From NCBI GenBank assembly GCA_946491915.1, contig CAMLYR010000019.1, positions 1 to 20,833 on the forward strand: a stretch of 20,833 bases of DNA. The letters run 5' to 3'. The position numbers and the translations under genes are program-made. Origin of the DNA: an uncultured Clostridium sp. (GTDB lineage: Bacteria; Bacillota_A; Clostridia; TANB77; CAG-508). Each line of letters starts with the position of its first letter. Position 1 is the first letter of the stretch. Below, one piece after another: positions 1 through 6,369 of the stretch. Below the pieces are notes generated by a model. That model was given only the letters and a program-made list of their open reading frames with translations. It did not search any database and was not told the origin of the DNA.

Positions 1-30
1 ATCTTCTCCAAATTTAATAACTTTTGCCAT
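1..30 (-). CDS. groEL: Chaperonin GroEL, N-terminal fragment (runs off window)
   Basis: Only the first ten codons are present. On the minus strand they read MAKVIKFGED, the usual beginning of bacterial GroEL, the 60-kDa chaperonin that folds proteins in the cytoplasm with GroES. A ribosome binding site AAAGGAG lies at 41-47, about ten bases before the ATG (28-30). The gene follows groES on the same strand, as in nearly all bacteria, and should share its CIRCE-controlled promoter. The start and N-terminus are clear; nothing can be said of the rest, which lies outside the window. Confidence 0.9.
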   Translation of the reverse strand, partial: MAKVIKFGED

Positions 31-48
31 TTTTATCAAACTCCTTTC

Positions 49-81
49 GGGATTTTGGGGACGGACTCAAATTTCCCTTTT
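49..81 (-). repeat. Solo GGGGAC-type REP-like unit between groES and groEL
   Basis: The plus strand carries GGGGACGGACTCA (57-69) between a GGGA (49-52) and a TTTCCC (72-77) followed by T residues. The same core between GGGAAA and TTTCCC forms each arm of the 13764-13978 palindrome. Here there is only one arm. It sits directly upstream of the groEL ribosome binding site, inside the groES-groEL transcript. Its ends can pair only partly on the minus strand, and no T-run follows in that direction, so it should not terminate the operon. Confidence 0.7.
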
Positions 82-198
82 TCACAATTTAAGCCCTCTC
101 CATTTTCCTCTTTCTTTTTATTTAACTATTCTTATTTTTTATGTTTGTACATGTACACATCAAAATCTTTGATTTCACTAATGCACTCTTTTCTTATT

Positions 199-480
<282 letters not shown>

Positions 481-500
481 TTAAATTACCTCCTTTATTT

Positions 501-527
501 TTAGCACTCTATCTTTGTGACTGCTAA
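501..527 (-). promoter_or_regulatory. CIRCE operator (HrcA binding site)
   Basis: TTAGCACTC, nine bases, then GACTGCTAA. This is the CIRCE inverted repeat (TTAGCACTC-N9-GAGTGCTAA) with one mismatch in the second arm. It lies between the promoter and the groES ribosome binding site, where HrcA would block transcription until heat stress. hrcA itself is not in the window. Confidence 0.95.
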
Positions 528-528
528 T

Positions 529-557
529 AATGTATACCCATTTTTCTCAAATGTCAA
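529..557 (-). promoter_or_regulatory. Sigma-A type promoter of groES-groEL
   Basis: On the minus strand TTGACA (complement of 552-557) is a perfect -35 box. The -10 box is either TACATT (529-534, 17-base spacer) or TATACA (531-536, 15-base spacer). The CIRCE element follows at once and would cover the start of transcription. Confidence 0.75.
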
Positions 558-636
558 TAGTATTTTTTGATTTTTCACATAAAGTTCACACATTTATTGT
601 ATTCCTTGATTTTTCAATATATTCCTAATTTAAAAA

Positions 637-665
637 TTGAAAAAATATACTAAACATGTTATAAT
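637..665 (+). promoter_or_regulatory. Sigma-A type promoter of the 75-residue protein gene
   Basis: TTGAAA (637-642), a 17-base spacer and a perfect TATAAT (660-665). Transcription should begin near 672 and give a leader of about 50 bases. It diverges from the groES promoter about 80 bases away. Confidence 0.8.
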
Positions 666-690
666 ATAAGTGTAACTAAATAACACACCA

Positions 691-710
691 GTCAGAAGGT
701 ATATTCTGAC
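691..710 (+). promoter_or_regulatory. Leader hairpin just before the ribosome binding site
   Basis: GTCAGAA (691-697) and TTCTGAC (704-710) form a perfect 7-bp stem with a 6-base loop (GGTATA). The hairpin ends two bases before the AAAGGA ribosome binding site of the gene at 724. No T-run follows, so it is not a terminator. It may stabilise the mRNA 5' end or serve as a protein or RNA binding site; its role is unknown. Confidence 0.55.
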
Positions 711-723
711 AGAAAGGAACTTC

Positions 724-951
724 ATGGAAAATAGTAAAAAAGTTCTATTTAGAACCATTTCCTCTGATAACAATTATGAAATCGGAGAAATTTTTCTACT
801 TCCTGGTGGAAAAATTTCCATTTCCCCCTCTTGTAGTGGAATGGAATTTTATATTATGAGGTCGACCGGGGAGATGTTCTTTGAAGGTTTAGAATTTGTG
901 AATAACACAGATTCGACAATAGTTTTCGATCAAATCAAGTTGAGAGCCTAA
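724..951 (+). CDS. Small protein of unknown function (75 residues)
   Basis: I do not recognise this protein. It begins MENSKKVLFRTISS, has no signal peptide, membrane segment or Cys-pair motif, and alternates hydrophobic and polar residues (EIGEIFLLPGGKISISPS; STIVFDQIKLRA) as a small beta-rich domain would. It is very probably a real gene: it has a near-consensus promoter, a leader hairpin, an AAAGGA ribosome binding site six bases before the ATG, and an intrinsic terminator that overlaps its stop codon. It is a single-gene transcript facing away from groES and towards the 3' end of clpC. A link with the heat-shock genes on both sides is only positional. Confidence 0.75.
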   Translation: MENSKKVLFRTISSDNNYEIGEIFLLPGGKISISPSCSGMEFYIMRSTGEMFFEGLEFVNNTDSTIVFDQIKLRA

Positions 952-968
952 TCCAAGGCTCTCTTCTT
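942..968 (+). terminator. Intrinsic terminator of the 75-residue protein gene
   Basis: GAGAGCCT (942-949), a 6-base loop and AGGCTCTC (956-963) form a perfect 8-bp stem followed by TTCTTT. The stop codon TAA (949-951) lies inside the hairpin. There is no T-run on the minus strand, so it should not end clpC transcription. Confidence 0.85.
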
Positions 969-1000
969 TATACATTTTTTAGAAAATGACCTGAAGTTTT

Positions 1001-3454
1001 TTATTTCTCTACAACCACTTTCTCATCTTTAACGCCAATCTTGTTAACTTTATCCTTTTTCAATTTTCCATCTAATATCTCTTCAGCTAAGCTATCTTCT
1101 AATACACTTTGAATTGTTCTTCTTAAAGGTCTTGCACCAAAGTTTTTATCAATTCCTTTACTTGCAATTAACTTTTTAACAGATGGTTCTATTTCAATAT
1201 TAATTTTTTGATCTTTTAATCTAGCCACTACTTCTTTTAACATAATATCAATAATTTTATCAATTTCTTTATCTGTTAATTTGTGGAATACAATAATTTC
1301 ATCAATACGGTTGATAAATTCTGGTCTTAATTCTTTTTTCAAAGCTTCCATAACTTCTTTTTTGATTTCTTCGTATTCCTTTTTTTGATTATCTTTTTTA
1401 TCAGTATCCTCTTTAGAAAATCCTAAAGATTTTTTATCTGTAATTAATCTTGCACCTATATTAGAAGTCATGATAATGACTGTATTTTTAAAGTTAACCG
1501 TTCTTCCTTGGCTATCTGTTAATCTACCGTCTTCTAGTATTTGAAGTAACATATTCATCACATCTGGATGTGCTTTTTCAATTTCATCAAATAAGATAAC
1601 AGAATATGGTTTTCTTCTTATTTTCTCTGTTAATTGACCACCTTCATCAAATCCTACATATCCTGGAGGTGAACCAATTAATTTAGATACAGAATGTGGT
1701 TCCATATATTCAGACATATCAATTCTTATCATGGCATTTTCATCACCAAATAGGCACTCTGCTAATGCTTTTGATAATTCTGTTTTACCTACACCTGTTG
1801 GTCCTAGGAACAAGAATGAACCAATTGGTCTCTTTGGATCTTTTAATCCTACTCTCCCCCTTCTGATTGCTTTTGCAACTGCTTCTACTGCTTCATCTTG
1901 ACCAATAACTCTTTCATGTAAGTTTTCTTCTAGATGTTTTAATCTTTCATTTTCATCCTCTGTTATCTTTTTAGCTGGTATTCCTGTCCAGCTTGAAATA
2001 ACTTCTGCAATATTTTCTTCTGTAATATCTGTTACAGATTTATTATTTTTATTTTTCCATTTATTTTGTTCTTTTTCATATTTTGCTTTTAATTCTTTTT
2101 CTTTATCTCTTAAAGATGCTGCTTTTTCAAATTTTTGAATTTTAACAGCTTCTTCCTTGTCTTTTGTTACATTGGCAAGTTCTTCTTCCAATTCTTTTAA
2201 AGAATCTGGTTCTGTATATGTTTTTAGTCTTGCTCTTGATGCTGCTTCATCAATTAAGTCAATTGCCTTATCTGGTAAATATCTATCATTTATATATCTA
2301 ACAGATAATTTTACTGCTGCATCAATTGCTTCATCTGTTATTTTCACATTATGATGGGCTTCATACTTATCTTTGATACCTTTTAAAATGGTAATCGTAT
2401 CTTTTTCTGATGGTTCATTAACCGTTACAGGACTAAATCTTCTTTCTAAGGCAGAATCCTTTTCAATGAATTTTCTATATTCATTTAACGTTGTTGCACC
2501 TACTAATTGAATCTCTCCTCTTGCCAATAATGGTTTTAAGATATTAGCTGCATCAATTGCCCCTTCTGCAGAACCTGCTCCTACAATGGTATGAACTTCA
2601 TCAATAAATAGGATAACATCTCCTGCTTTTTTAACTTCATTTAATGCTTTTTTGATTCTTTCTTCAAAGTCTCCTCTATATTTTGCTCCAGCTACCATAC
2701 TAGAAATATCCACTGTTACCACTCTTTTATTTTTTAGAATTTCTGGAACATCTCCTGACACAATTTTTTGTGCTAATCCTTCTACTACTGCTGTTTTACC
2801 AACCCCTGGTTCACCAATTAGACATGGATTATTTTTTGTTCTTCTTGATAAAATTTGGATAACCCTTTCGATTTCTTCTTTTCTTCCAATAATTGGATCT
2901 AATTTTCCTTCTTTTGCTTTTTCTGTTAAATCTTCACCAAATTGATTTAATGTTGGTGTTTGGTTATAGCTTCCAGATTTTCTTCTTCCATTTTTAGTGT
3001 CACTTTCTCCTGCTAAATCCTCACCTTCATTAATCACTCTGATAATTTCTCCATATAGTTTTGGAATGTTAACATTTAATTCGATTAAAATTCTTGCTGC
3101 TACACTATCTCCTTCTCTTAATAATCCAATTAAAAGATGTTCTGTTCCTATATAGTTATATCCTAATTTTCTTGCTTCAATAAATGCATTTTCAATAACC
3201 CTTTTTGTTCTTGGTGTAAATCCTAATGTCTCTTCAATTGGTTCATCTTTTCCAACCAATGCAATCGTTACATCGATAATATTTTCTGGTGTAATTTCTT
3301 GGTTTTCTAAAACTTTAGATGCTACACCACTACCTTCTTTTGCTAATCCATATAGCAAATGTTCTGTTCCAATATATCTATGTCCTAATTCTAAAGCTAC
3401 ATCATTGGCAATCTCTATTGCCTTTTTCGCTCTACTTGTAAAATTATATGTCAT
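1001..3454 (-). CDS. clpC: ATP-dependent Clp protease ATP-binding subunit ClpC
   Basis: This is a Hsp100/AAA+ unfoldase that feeds proteins, including those marked by McsB with phosphoarginine, to ClpP in the cytoplasm. The domain order is that of ClpC: two N-terminal Clp repeats (each with IGTEHLL, near residues 28 and 102), first AAA+ domain with Walker A GEPGVGKT (about 214-221), a UVR-type middle segment (KFEKAASLRDKEKEL, about 440), second AAA+ domain with GPTGVGKT (about 550), and the C-terminal small domain with arginine fingers and GARPLRR. The length of 817 residues is normal. I place the start at ATG 3452-3454 (MTYNFTSRAKK), because AAGGTG lies six bases before it; an in-frame GTG three codons earlier overlaps that ribosome binding site. 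It is the last gene of the ctsR operon but is separated from mcsB by 310 bases containing an antisense gene. Confidence 0.96.
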   Translation of the reverse strand: MTYNFTSRAKKAIEIANDVALELGHRYIGTEHLLYGLAKEGSGVASKVLENQEITPENIIDVTIALVGKDEPIEETLGFTPRTKRVIENAFIEARKLGYNYIGTEHLLIGLLREGDSVAARILIELNVNIPKLYGEIIRVINEGEDLAGESDTKNGRRKSGSYNQTPTLNQFGEDLTEKAKEGKLDPIIGRKEEIERVIQILSRRTKNNPCLIGEPGVGKTAVVEGLAQKIVSGDVPEILKNKRVVTVDISSMVAGAKYRGDFEERIKKALNEVKKAGDVILFIDEVHTIVGAGSAEGAIDAANILKPLLARGEIQLVGATTLNEYRKFIEKDSALERRFSPVTVNEPSEKDTITILKGIKDKYEAHHNVKITDEAIDAAVKLSVRYINDRYLPDKAIDLIDEAASRARLKTYTEPDSLKELEEELANVTKDKEEAVKIQKFEKAASLRDKEKELKAKYEKEQNKWKNKNNKSVTDITEENIAEVISSWTGIPAKKITEDENERLKHLEENLHERVIGQDEAVEAVAKAIRRGRVGLKDPKRPIGSFLFLGPTGVGKTELSKALAECLFGDENAMIRIDMSEYMEPHSVSKLIGSPPGYVGFDEGGQLTEKIRRKPYSVILFDEIEKAHPDVMNMLLQILEDGRLTDSQGRTVNFKNTVIIMTSNIGARLITDKKSLGFSKEDTDKKDNQKKEYEEIKKEVMEALKKELRPEFINRIDEIIVFHKLTDKEIDKIIDIMLKEVVARLKDQKINIEIEPSVKKLIASKGIDKNFGARPLRRTIQSVLEDSLAEEILDGKLKKDKVNKIGVKDEKVVVEK

Positions 3455-3502
3455 AATTATCACCTTACCTTTCTTTTTTGTTCGGATACTGGTTTATTTT
3501 GG

Positions 3503-3519
3503 TTTGTTCTAATTTGACT
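3503..3519. promoter_or_regulatory. Degenerate CtsR-like heptad repeat
   Basis: Read on the minus strand: AGTCAAA, three bases (TTA), then GAACAAA. The first heptad matches the CtsR consensus (A/G)GTCAAA exactly and the spacing is right. The second heptad has two mismatches and the spacer lacks the usual central A. It overlaps the -35 box of the plus-strand promoter at 3514-3542 and lies 50-66 bases upstream of the clpC start. It could be a weak CtsR site or chance in AT-rich DNA. Confidence 0.35.
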
Positions 3520-3542
3520 TTTATGTTAATTTATGATATCAT
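3514..3542 (+). promoter_or_regulatory. Sigma-A type promoter of the nested 42-residue peptide gene
   Basis: TTGACT (3514-3519), a 17-base spacer and TATCAT (3537-3542). It faces against the ctsR operon. The leader would be about 65 bases long and contains a hairpin. Confidence 0.7.
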
Positions 3543-3575
3543 TAGGTTATACCGTATGGTTTTGTAACTATTGTC

Positions 3576-3598
3576 GCCCAAGTTATTGGGCTGTTTTC
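3576..3598 (+). promoter_or_regulatory. Leader hairpin, possible attenuator
   Basis: GCCCAA (3576-3581), loop GTTA, TTGGGC (3586-3591), then TGTTTTC. This is a 6-bp GC-rich stem with a short broken T-run, in the leader of the small peptide gene and just before its AAGGAGG ribosome binding site. It could be a weak terminator (attenuator), an RNA stabiliser or an antisense contact loop. Confidence 0.5.
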
Positions 3599-3614
3599 TA
3601 CAAGGAGGTTTTTT

Positions 3615-3743
3615 ATGGTATACGCAATATTAATTTTTATTATTGCAGCTCTTGGAACTGTAACAAAAACAATTACTCTTGATACATCACTTATCTTGGT
3701 AGCAATATCTCTCGCTACCGTGGCAGTGTCTAAGAAAAAATAA
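3615..3743 (+). CDS. Small membrane peptide (42 residues) nested antisense in the ctsR operon
   Basis: The peptide begins MVYAILIFIIAALGTV and ends AVSKKK. It has two hydrophobic stretches (about residues 2-16 and 24-39) split by a short polar part with one Asp, and a lysine tail, so it should lie in the cytoplasmic membrane with two passes. I do not recognise a family; size and layout recall holin-like or type I toxin peptides, but no specific motif supports this. The gene has a full set of signals: TTGACT-17-TATCAT promoter, leader hairpin, a strong AAGGAGG ribosome binding site seven bases before the ATG, and an intrinsic terminator right after the stop. It lies wholly between mcsB and clpC on the opposite strand, so an mRNA running through mcsB into clpC would be antisense to it. 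Confidence 0.75.
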   Translation: MVYAILIFIIAALGTVTKTITLDTSLILVAISLATVAVSKKK

Positions 3744-3749
3744 TACTTG

Positions 3750-3775
3750 AGCCTCCTTGTGAGGCTATTTTTTTT
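3750..3775 (+). terminator. Intrinsic terminator of the nested peptide gene
   Basis: AGCCTC (3750-3755), loop CTTGT, GAGGCT (3761-3766), then A and eight T. The right arm contains the stop codon of mcsB (3765-3767, opposite strand), so the two genes are packed without slack. On the minus strand no T-run follows, so the operon should read through. Confidence 0.92.
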
Positions 3776-4778
3776 CATTTAATATCTGTTTAATTACCTC
3801 TGCTCTTTTTACATCTCTTTCATAAGAATCATACTGTTCACCTAAATACTTTTGTAAGTTTGCTGGTTTATTATATAAATACAATTTTTGAATTTGTAAA
3901 TCAGATAATTCTTTTAAAATTCCTAGGTCTACACCTAATTTTACTGTTGACAATAAATTTTGTGCCTCTTCCATGGTAATCTTTTTACAGTTTGTTAAGA
4001 TTCCATAATTTCTATAAATTACGTCTTCTATTTCAATGCCCTCATTTGCTAAAAATCTTCTAGCTGCTCTTTCTTGTTTAATCACTTTTTCTACAACAAT
4101 TTTAATATTTTGTATAATTTCATTTTCTGTAATTCCTAATGTTTTCTTATTAGATATCTCATACATATCTCCCACAATATGACCTGCTTCATCATAAACA
4201 CCTTTGATATGAATACCAAAATTATTAATGGCTTCTAGCACTTTTTCTGTATTTCTTGTCTTAGCCAAACCTGGTAAATGTAGTTTTACAGAAGCTTTTA
4301 AACCTGTTCCTATATTATTAGGACAAGCAGTTAAATAACCATATTGTTTGCTAACACAATAGCCAAATATGTCTTCTATTTTTTTATCAATTTCAATCGC
4401 TAAGTTTAATGTATTTTCTATTTCCAATCCACTACTAAATACTTGTATTTTTAGATGGTCATCTTCCCCTATCATAATACAAATATTTTCTTCATCATTG
4501 ACTAGAATAGCACCTATATTGCCTGATTCAAAAGCAAAATTATAATTAATCAAGCCTTTTTCTACTAAACTTAATTTGGTAATATCGTCCATATCTTCTA
4601 ATTTTAAAAATCTTAATCCATATCCTATTTGATATATATTATCTTTTATTTTATTCTCCAATTCTTGTAATTCTTTTGGACTTAAATGAAAATTATACCC
4701 TTGTATATTTCTTGAAAAACGTATTCTTGTATTAATTGCTATATCTGATTCTTTTCCACTTTGTAAATACCAATTCAT
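3765..4778 (-). CDS. mcsB: Protein arginine kinase McsB
   Basis: McsB phosphorylates arginines on CtsR and on damaged proteins, releasing CtsR from DNA and marking substrates for ClpC-ClpP. The 337-residue length fits the family, which shares the phosphagen kinase fold. Visible motifs are TRIRFSRN (about residues 17-24) in the nucleotide-binding region, CPNNIGTGLKASVKLHLPG with the conserved Cys152, and RAARRFL near 215. It lies 14 bases after mcsA and starts at an ATG preceded by AGAGGG. Its stop codon lies inside the terminator hairpin of the opposite-strand peptide gene. Confidence 0.95.
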   Translation of the reverse strand: MNWYLQSGKESDIAINTRIRFSRNIQGYNFHLSPKELQELENKIKDNIYQIGYGLRFLKLEDMDDITKLSLVEKGLINYNFAFESGNIGAILVNDEENICIMIGEDDHLKIQVFSSGLEIENTLNLAIEIDKKIEDIFGYCVSKQYGYLTACPNNIGTGLKASVKLHLPGLAKTRNTEKVLEAINNFGIHIKGVYDEAGHIVGDMYEISNKKTLGITENEIIQNIKIVVEKVIKQERAARRFLANEGIEIEDVIYRNYGILTNCKKITMEEAQNLLSTVKLGVDLGILKELSDLQIQKLYLYNKPANLQKYLGEQYDSYERDVKRAEVIKQILNEKK

Positions 4779-4792
4779 ATTATCCCTCTTTT

Positions 4793-5359
4793 CTATTGAT
4801 TGTTTTCTTCTAATTTCTTAATTTCATCTCTTAGTTTTGCTGCATCTTCATAACGTTCTTCTTTAATAGCTTGTTTTAAGTCCTCTTTCAATCCATCCAA
4901 TTTTTCTTCTGGAGTCTCGTCTTTTTTGTTTTGTTCATTGTGTTCTTTTCTTTCTTGTCTTTCTTCTATTTTCTTATCAATACTTTTTCCTAGTCTTCCT
5001 ACATGACGATTACTACTTTGAATTCTTCTAATAATCGGATCTAATCTGTCTTGAAAAACATCGTAACAATTTGCACATCCTACTCTTCCCGTGTGTGCTA
5101 TATCTTCAAATGTATATCCACAATGATCACATTTTAGTGCTTTTAATTCATTAAGCATTGGCATAAATTCTGTATTTGAAAAATCTTCTAAAAAATCTCC
5201 GAAAAAACTTGAAAAATTAATTGGCATATCTAATCCAATTTCACCAATTCCTAATTTTTTGCTACACTCTTCACATAAATTTAATTCTCTTCTTACCCCA
5301 TTTATATTTTCTGAATATCTTACATTTGCCTCTCTTTTTTTACAATTATCACACAACAT
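4793..5359 (-). CDS. mcsA: McsA, zinc-binding activator of McsB
   Basis: This 188-residue protein has the McsA layout. It has an N-terminal CxxC pair (CDNC, residues 3-6), a second pair (CEEC, about 29-32), further pairs CDHC (about 78-81) and CANC (about 96-99), a charged linker rich in Glu and Lys, and a C-terminal UVR domain (EERYEDAAKLRDEIKKL). McsA binds zinc, activates the McsB kinase and takes part in CtsR control and ClpC delivery. It lies 13 bases after ctsR and 14 before mcsB, with an AAAGGAGG ribosome binding site. The four-gene order ctsR-mcsA-mcsB-clpC makes the assignment firm. Confidence 0.94.
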   Translation of the reverse strand: MLCDNCKKREANVRYSENINGVRRELNLCEECSKKLGIGEIGLDMPINFSSFFGDFLEDFSNTEFMPMLNELKALKCDHCGYTFEDIAHTGRVGCANCYDVFQDRLDPIIRRIQSSNRHVGRLGKSIDKKIEERQERKEHNEQNKKDETPEEKLDGLKEDLKQAIKEERYEDAAKLRDEIKKLEENNQ

Positions 5360-5372
5360 AATAATTCCTCCT

Positions 5373-5819
5373 TTATTCTATATTTAATAACATATTTTTA
5401 AATATCTTTGCTCTTAATTTATCTTTTACATCTTTTGCTAATAGCAATACATTATCACTTGTTGCCACTTTTAAGAGCTTTGCTTCTTCTTTGGTTATTA
5501 AATGATAAGTTAGAAAGTCATTAATTAATATATCCACATCATTAGAAGTCATTTCTTCCCCAATATTTTTTATAATGTGCATAAAATAATCTGACTTTGT
5601 ATTCGCTACTTTTTTTATGGTAATATGACCTCCGCCACCTCTTTTACTTTCTACATAATATCCCTGTGATGGCTTAAATCTTGTTGATATAACATAATTA
5701 ATTTGTGATGGTACACAATTAAAATGTTCTGCTAGTTCATTTCTTTGTATTTCTACTAATTGATTATCATCATCAAATAAATCTTTTATAAATTCTTCTA
5801 TTACATCTGACATTCGCAT
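5373..5819 (-). CDS. ctsR: Class III heat-shock repressor CtsR
   Basis: CtsR is a dimeric winged-helix repressor of clp genes. I start it at ATG 5817-5819 (MRMSDVIEEF, 148 residues), nine bases after GGAG; an in-frame ATG three codons upstream touches the ribosome binding site and is unlikely to be used. The N-terminal half holds the helix-turn-helix (ELAEHFNCVPSQINYVIST) and the wing with KRGGGGHI at about residues 60-67. This glycine-rich loop is the thermosensing element known in CtsR. The C-terminal half is the McsB/ClpC-responsive helical domain. The gene is first in its operon, and a consensus CtsR operator lies 22 bases upstream of the start, so it represses itself. Confidence 0.95.
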   Translation of the reverse strand: MRMSDVIEEFIKDLFDDDNQLVEIQRNELAEHFNCVPSQINYVISTRFKPSQGYYVESKRGGGGHITIKKVANTKSDYFMHIIKNIGEEMTSNDVDILINDFLTYHLITKEEAKLLKVATSDNVLLLAKDVKDKLRAKIFKNMLLNIE

Positions 5820-5840
5820 TGGTCTCATCTCCTTTTTGAT

Positions 5841-5857
5841 TTTGACTTTCTTTGACC
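5841..5857 (-). promoter_or_regulatory. CtsR operator
   Basis: On the minus strand: GGTCAAA, GAA, AGTCAAA. This fits the CtsR consensus (A/G)GTCAAA-NAN-(A/G)GTCAAA at every defined position. It lies just downstream of the -10 box of the ctsR promoter, at the expected start of transcription. Confidence 0.95.
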
Positions 5858-5866
5858 TACATTTCT

Positions 5867-5894
5867 ATTATACTCCCTTTTTATATTTTTTCAA
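5867..5894 (-). promoter_or_regulatory. Sigma-A type promoter of the ctsR operon
   Basis: On the minus strand TTGAAA (complement of 5889-5894), a 16-base spacer, and a perfect TATAAT (complement of 5867-5872). The CtsR operator starts nine bases downstream of the -10 box. Confidence 0.8.
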
Positions 5895-5979
5895 CTTTGT
5901 TTTTGTTTGTTTTTTTGACATTTTATGGTAAATATTTTTATTTTTTATAAATTTTATAAATTTTTATACTTTTTTCTCA

Positions 5980-6219
5980 TTATTTTTCGCTTTTTCTTTT
6001 ATTTTTATTATTTCTATTATTTTTTGTCATATTATGCAGTTCTTCTGCCCTTTCTTTTTGATTAGGTAAAGAAATCCATGCAAAATATGATGAAATAAAC
6101 TCTCCATATTTTGTGCTATCTTCTCCAACTTCATATTTTTCTTCCATCTCATTATTAACTCTATGTTCAAAGTCTTCATGACTCTTTTTATCAAATTCTC
6201 TTGACTTTTTATTATCCAT
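5980..6219 (-). CDS. Small charged protein of unknown function (79 residues)
   Basis: I do not recognise it. I start it at ATG 6217-6219 (MDNKKSREFDKK). A possible GTG at 6231 overlaps the only ribosome binding site (AAAGGAAG, about 6231-6238), so the ATG eleven bases downstream is the better choice. The protein is rich in Lys, Glu and Asn. A middle part with aromatic residues (YGEFISSYFAWISLPNQKERAEELHNM) may form one or two helices, and the end is a basic Asn/Lys tail. There is no signal peptide or membrane segment. It stands alone, 160 bases upstream of ctsR and reading towards it; no clear promoter or terminator was found. Confidence 0.6.
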   Translation of the reverse strand: MDNKKSREFDKKSHEDFEHRVNNEMEEKYEVGEDSTKYGEFISSYFAWISLPNQKERAEELHNMTKNNRNNKNKRKSEK

Positions 6220-6298
6220 AAAAAAATGCACTTCCTTTTTTGTTTGTTACTATTTCGTTTTGAATAATAACTTCTATTTTAGGTATGTGCATTTTTTT
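6220..6298 (-). repeat. 12-bp inverted repeat over the leader of the 79-residue protein gene
   Basis: AAAAAAATGCAC (6220-6231) and GTGCATTTTTTT (6287-6298) are perfect inverted copies 55 bases apart. In the minus-strand mRNA the second arm ends directly at the ATG and touches the ribosome binding site, so folding could hide the start. The arms are mostly A or T, so the structure would be weak and may be chance. Confidence 0.4.
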
Positions 6299-6369
6299 CT
6301 TTTTTATTCACTTAAATGATTTTTTGTTATTATACATTTAAAATTTTATAAAATATTTAATTATCAAAA

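Noticed and set aside
146..157. TGTACATGTACA palindrome in the groES-groEL gap
   Set aside because: It is a single 12-bp palindrome in AT-rich DNA with no relation to a promoter or known operator.
3576..3598. Hairpin considered as the terminator of a plus-strand transcript from upstream
   Set aside because: No plus-strand gene ends before it; it lies in the leader of the small peptide gene, so it is listed as a leader hairpin instead.
3542..3778. A 78-codon minus-strand open frame between mcsB and clpC
   Set aside because: It is the complement of the plus-strand peptide gene and its signals, begins inside the end of mcsB, and has no ribosome binding site.
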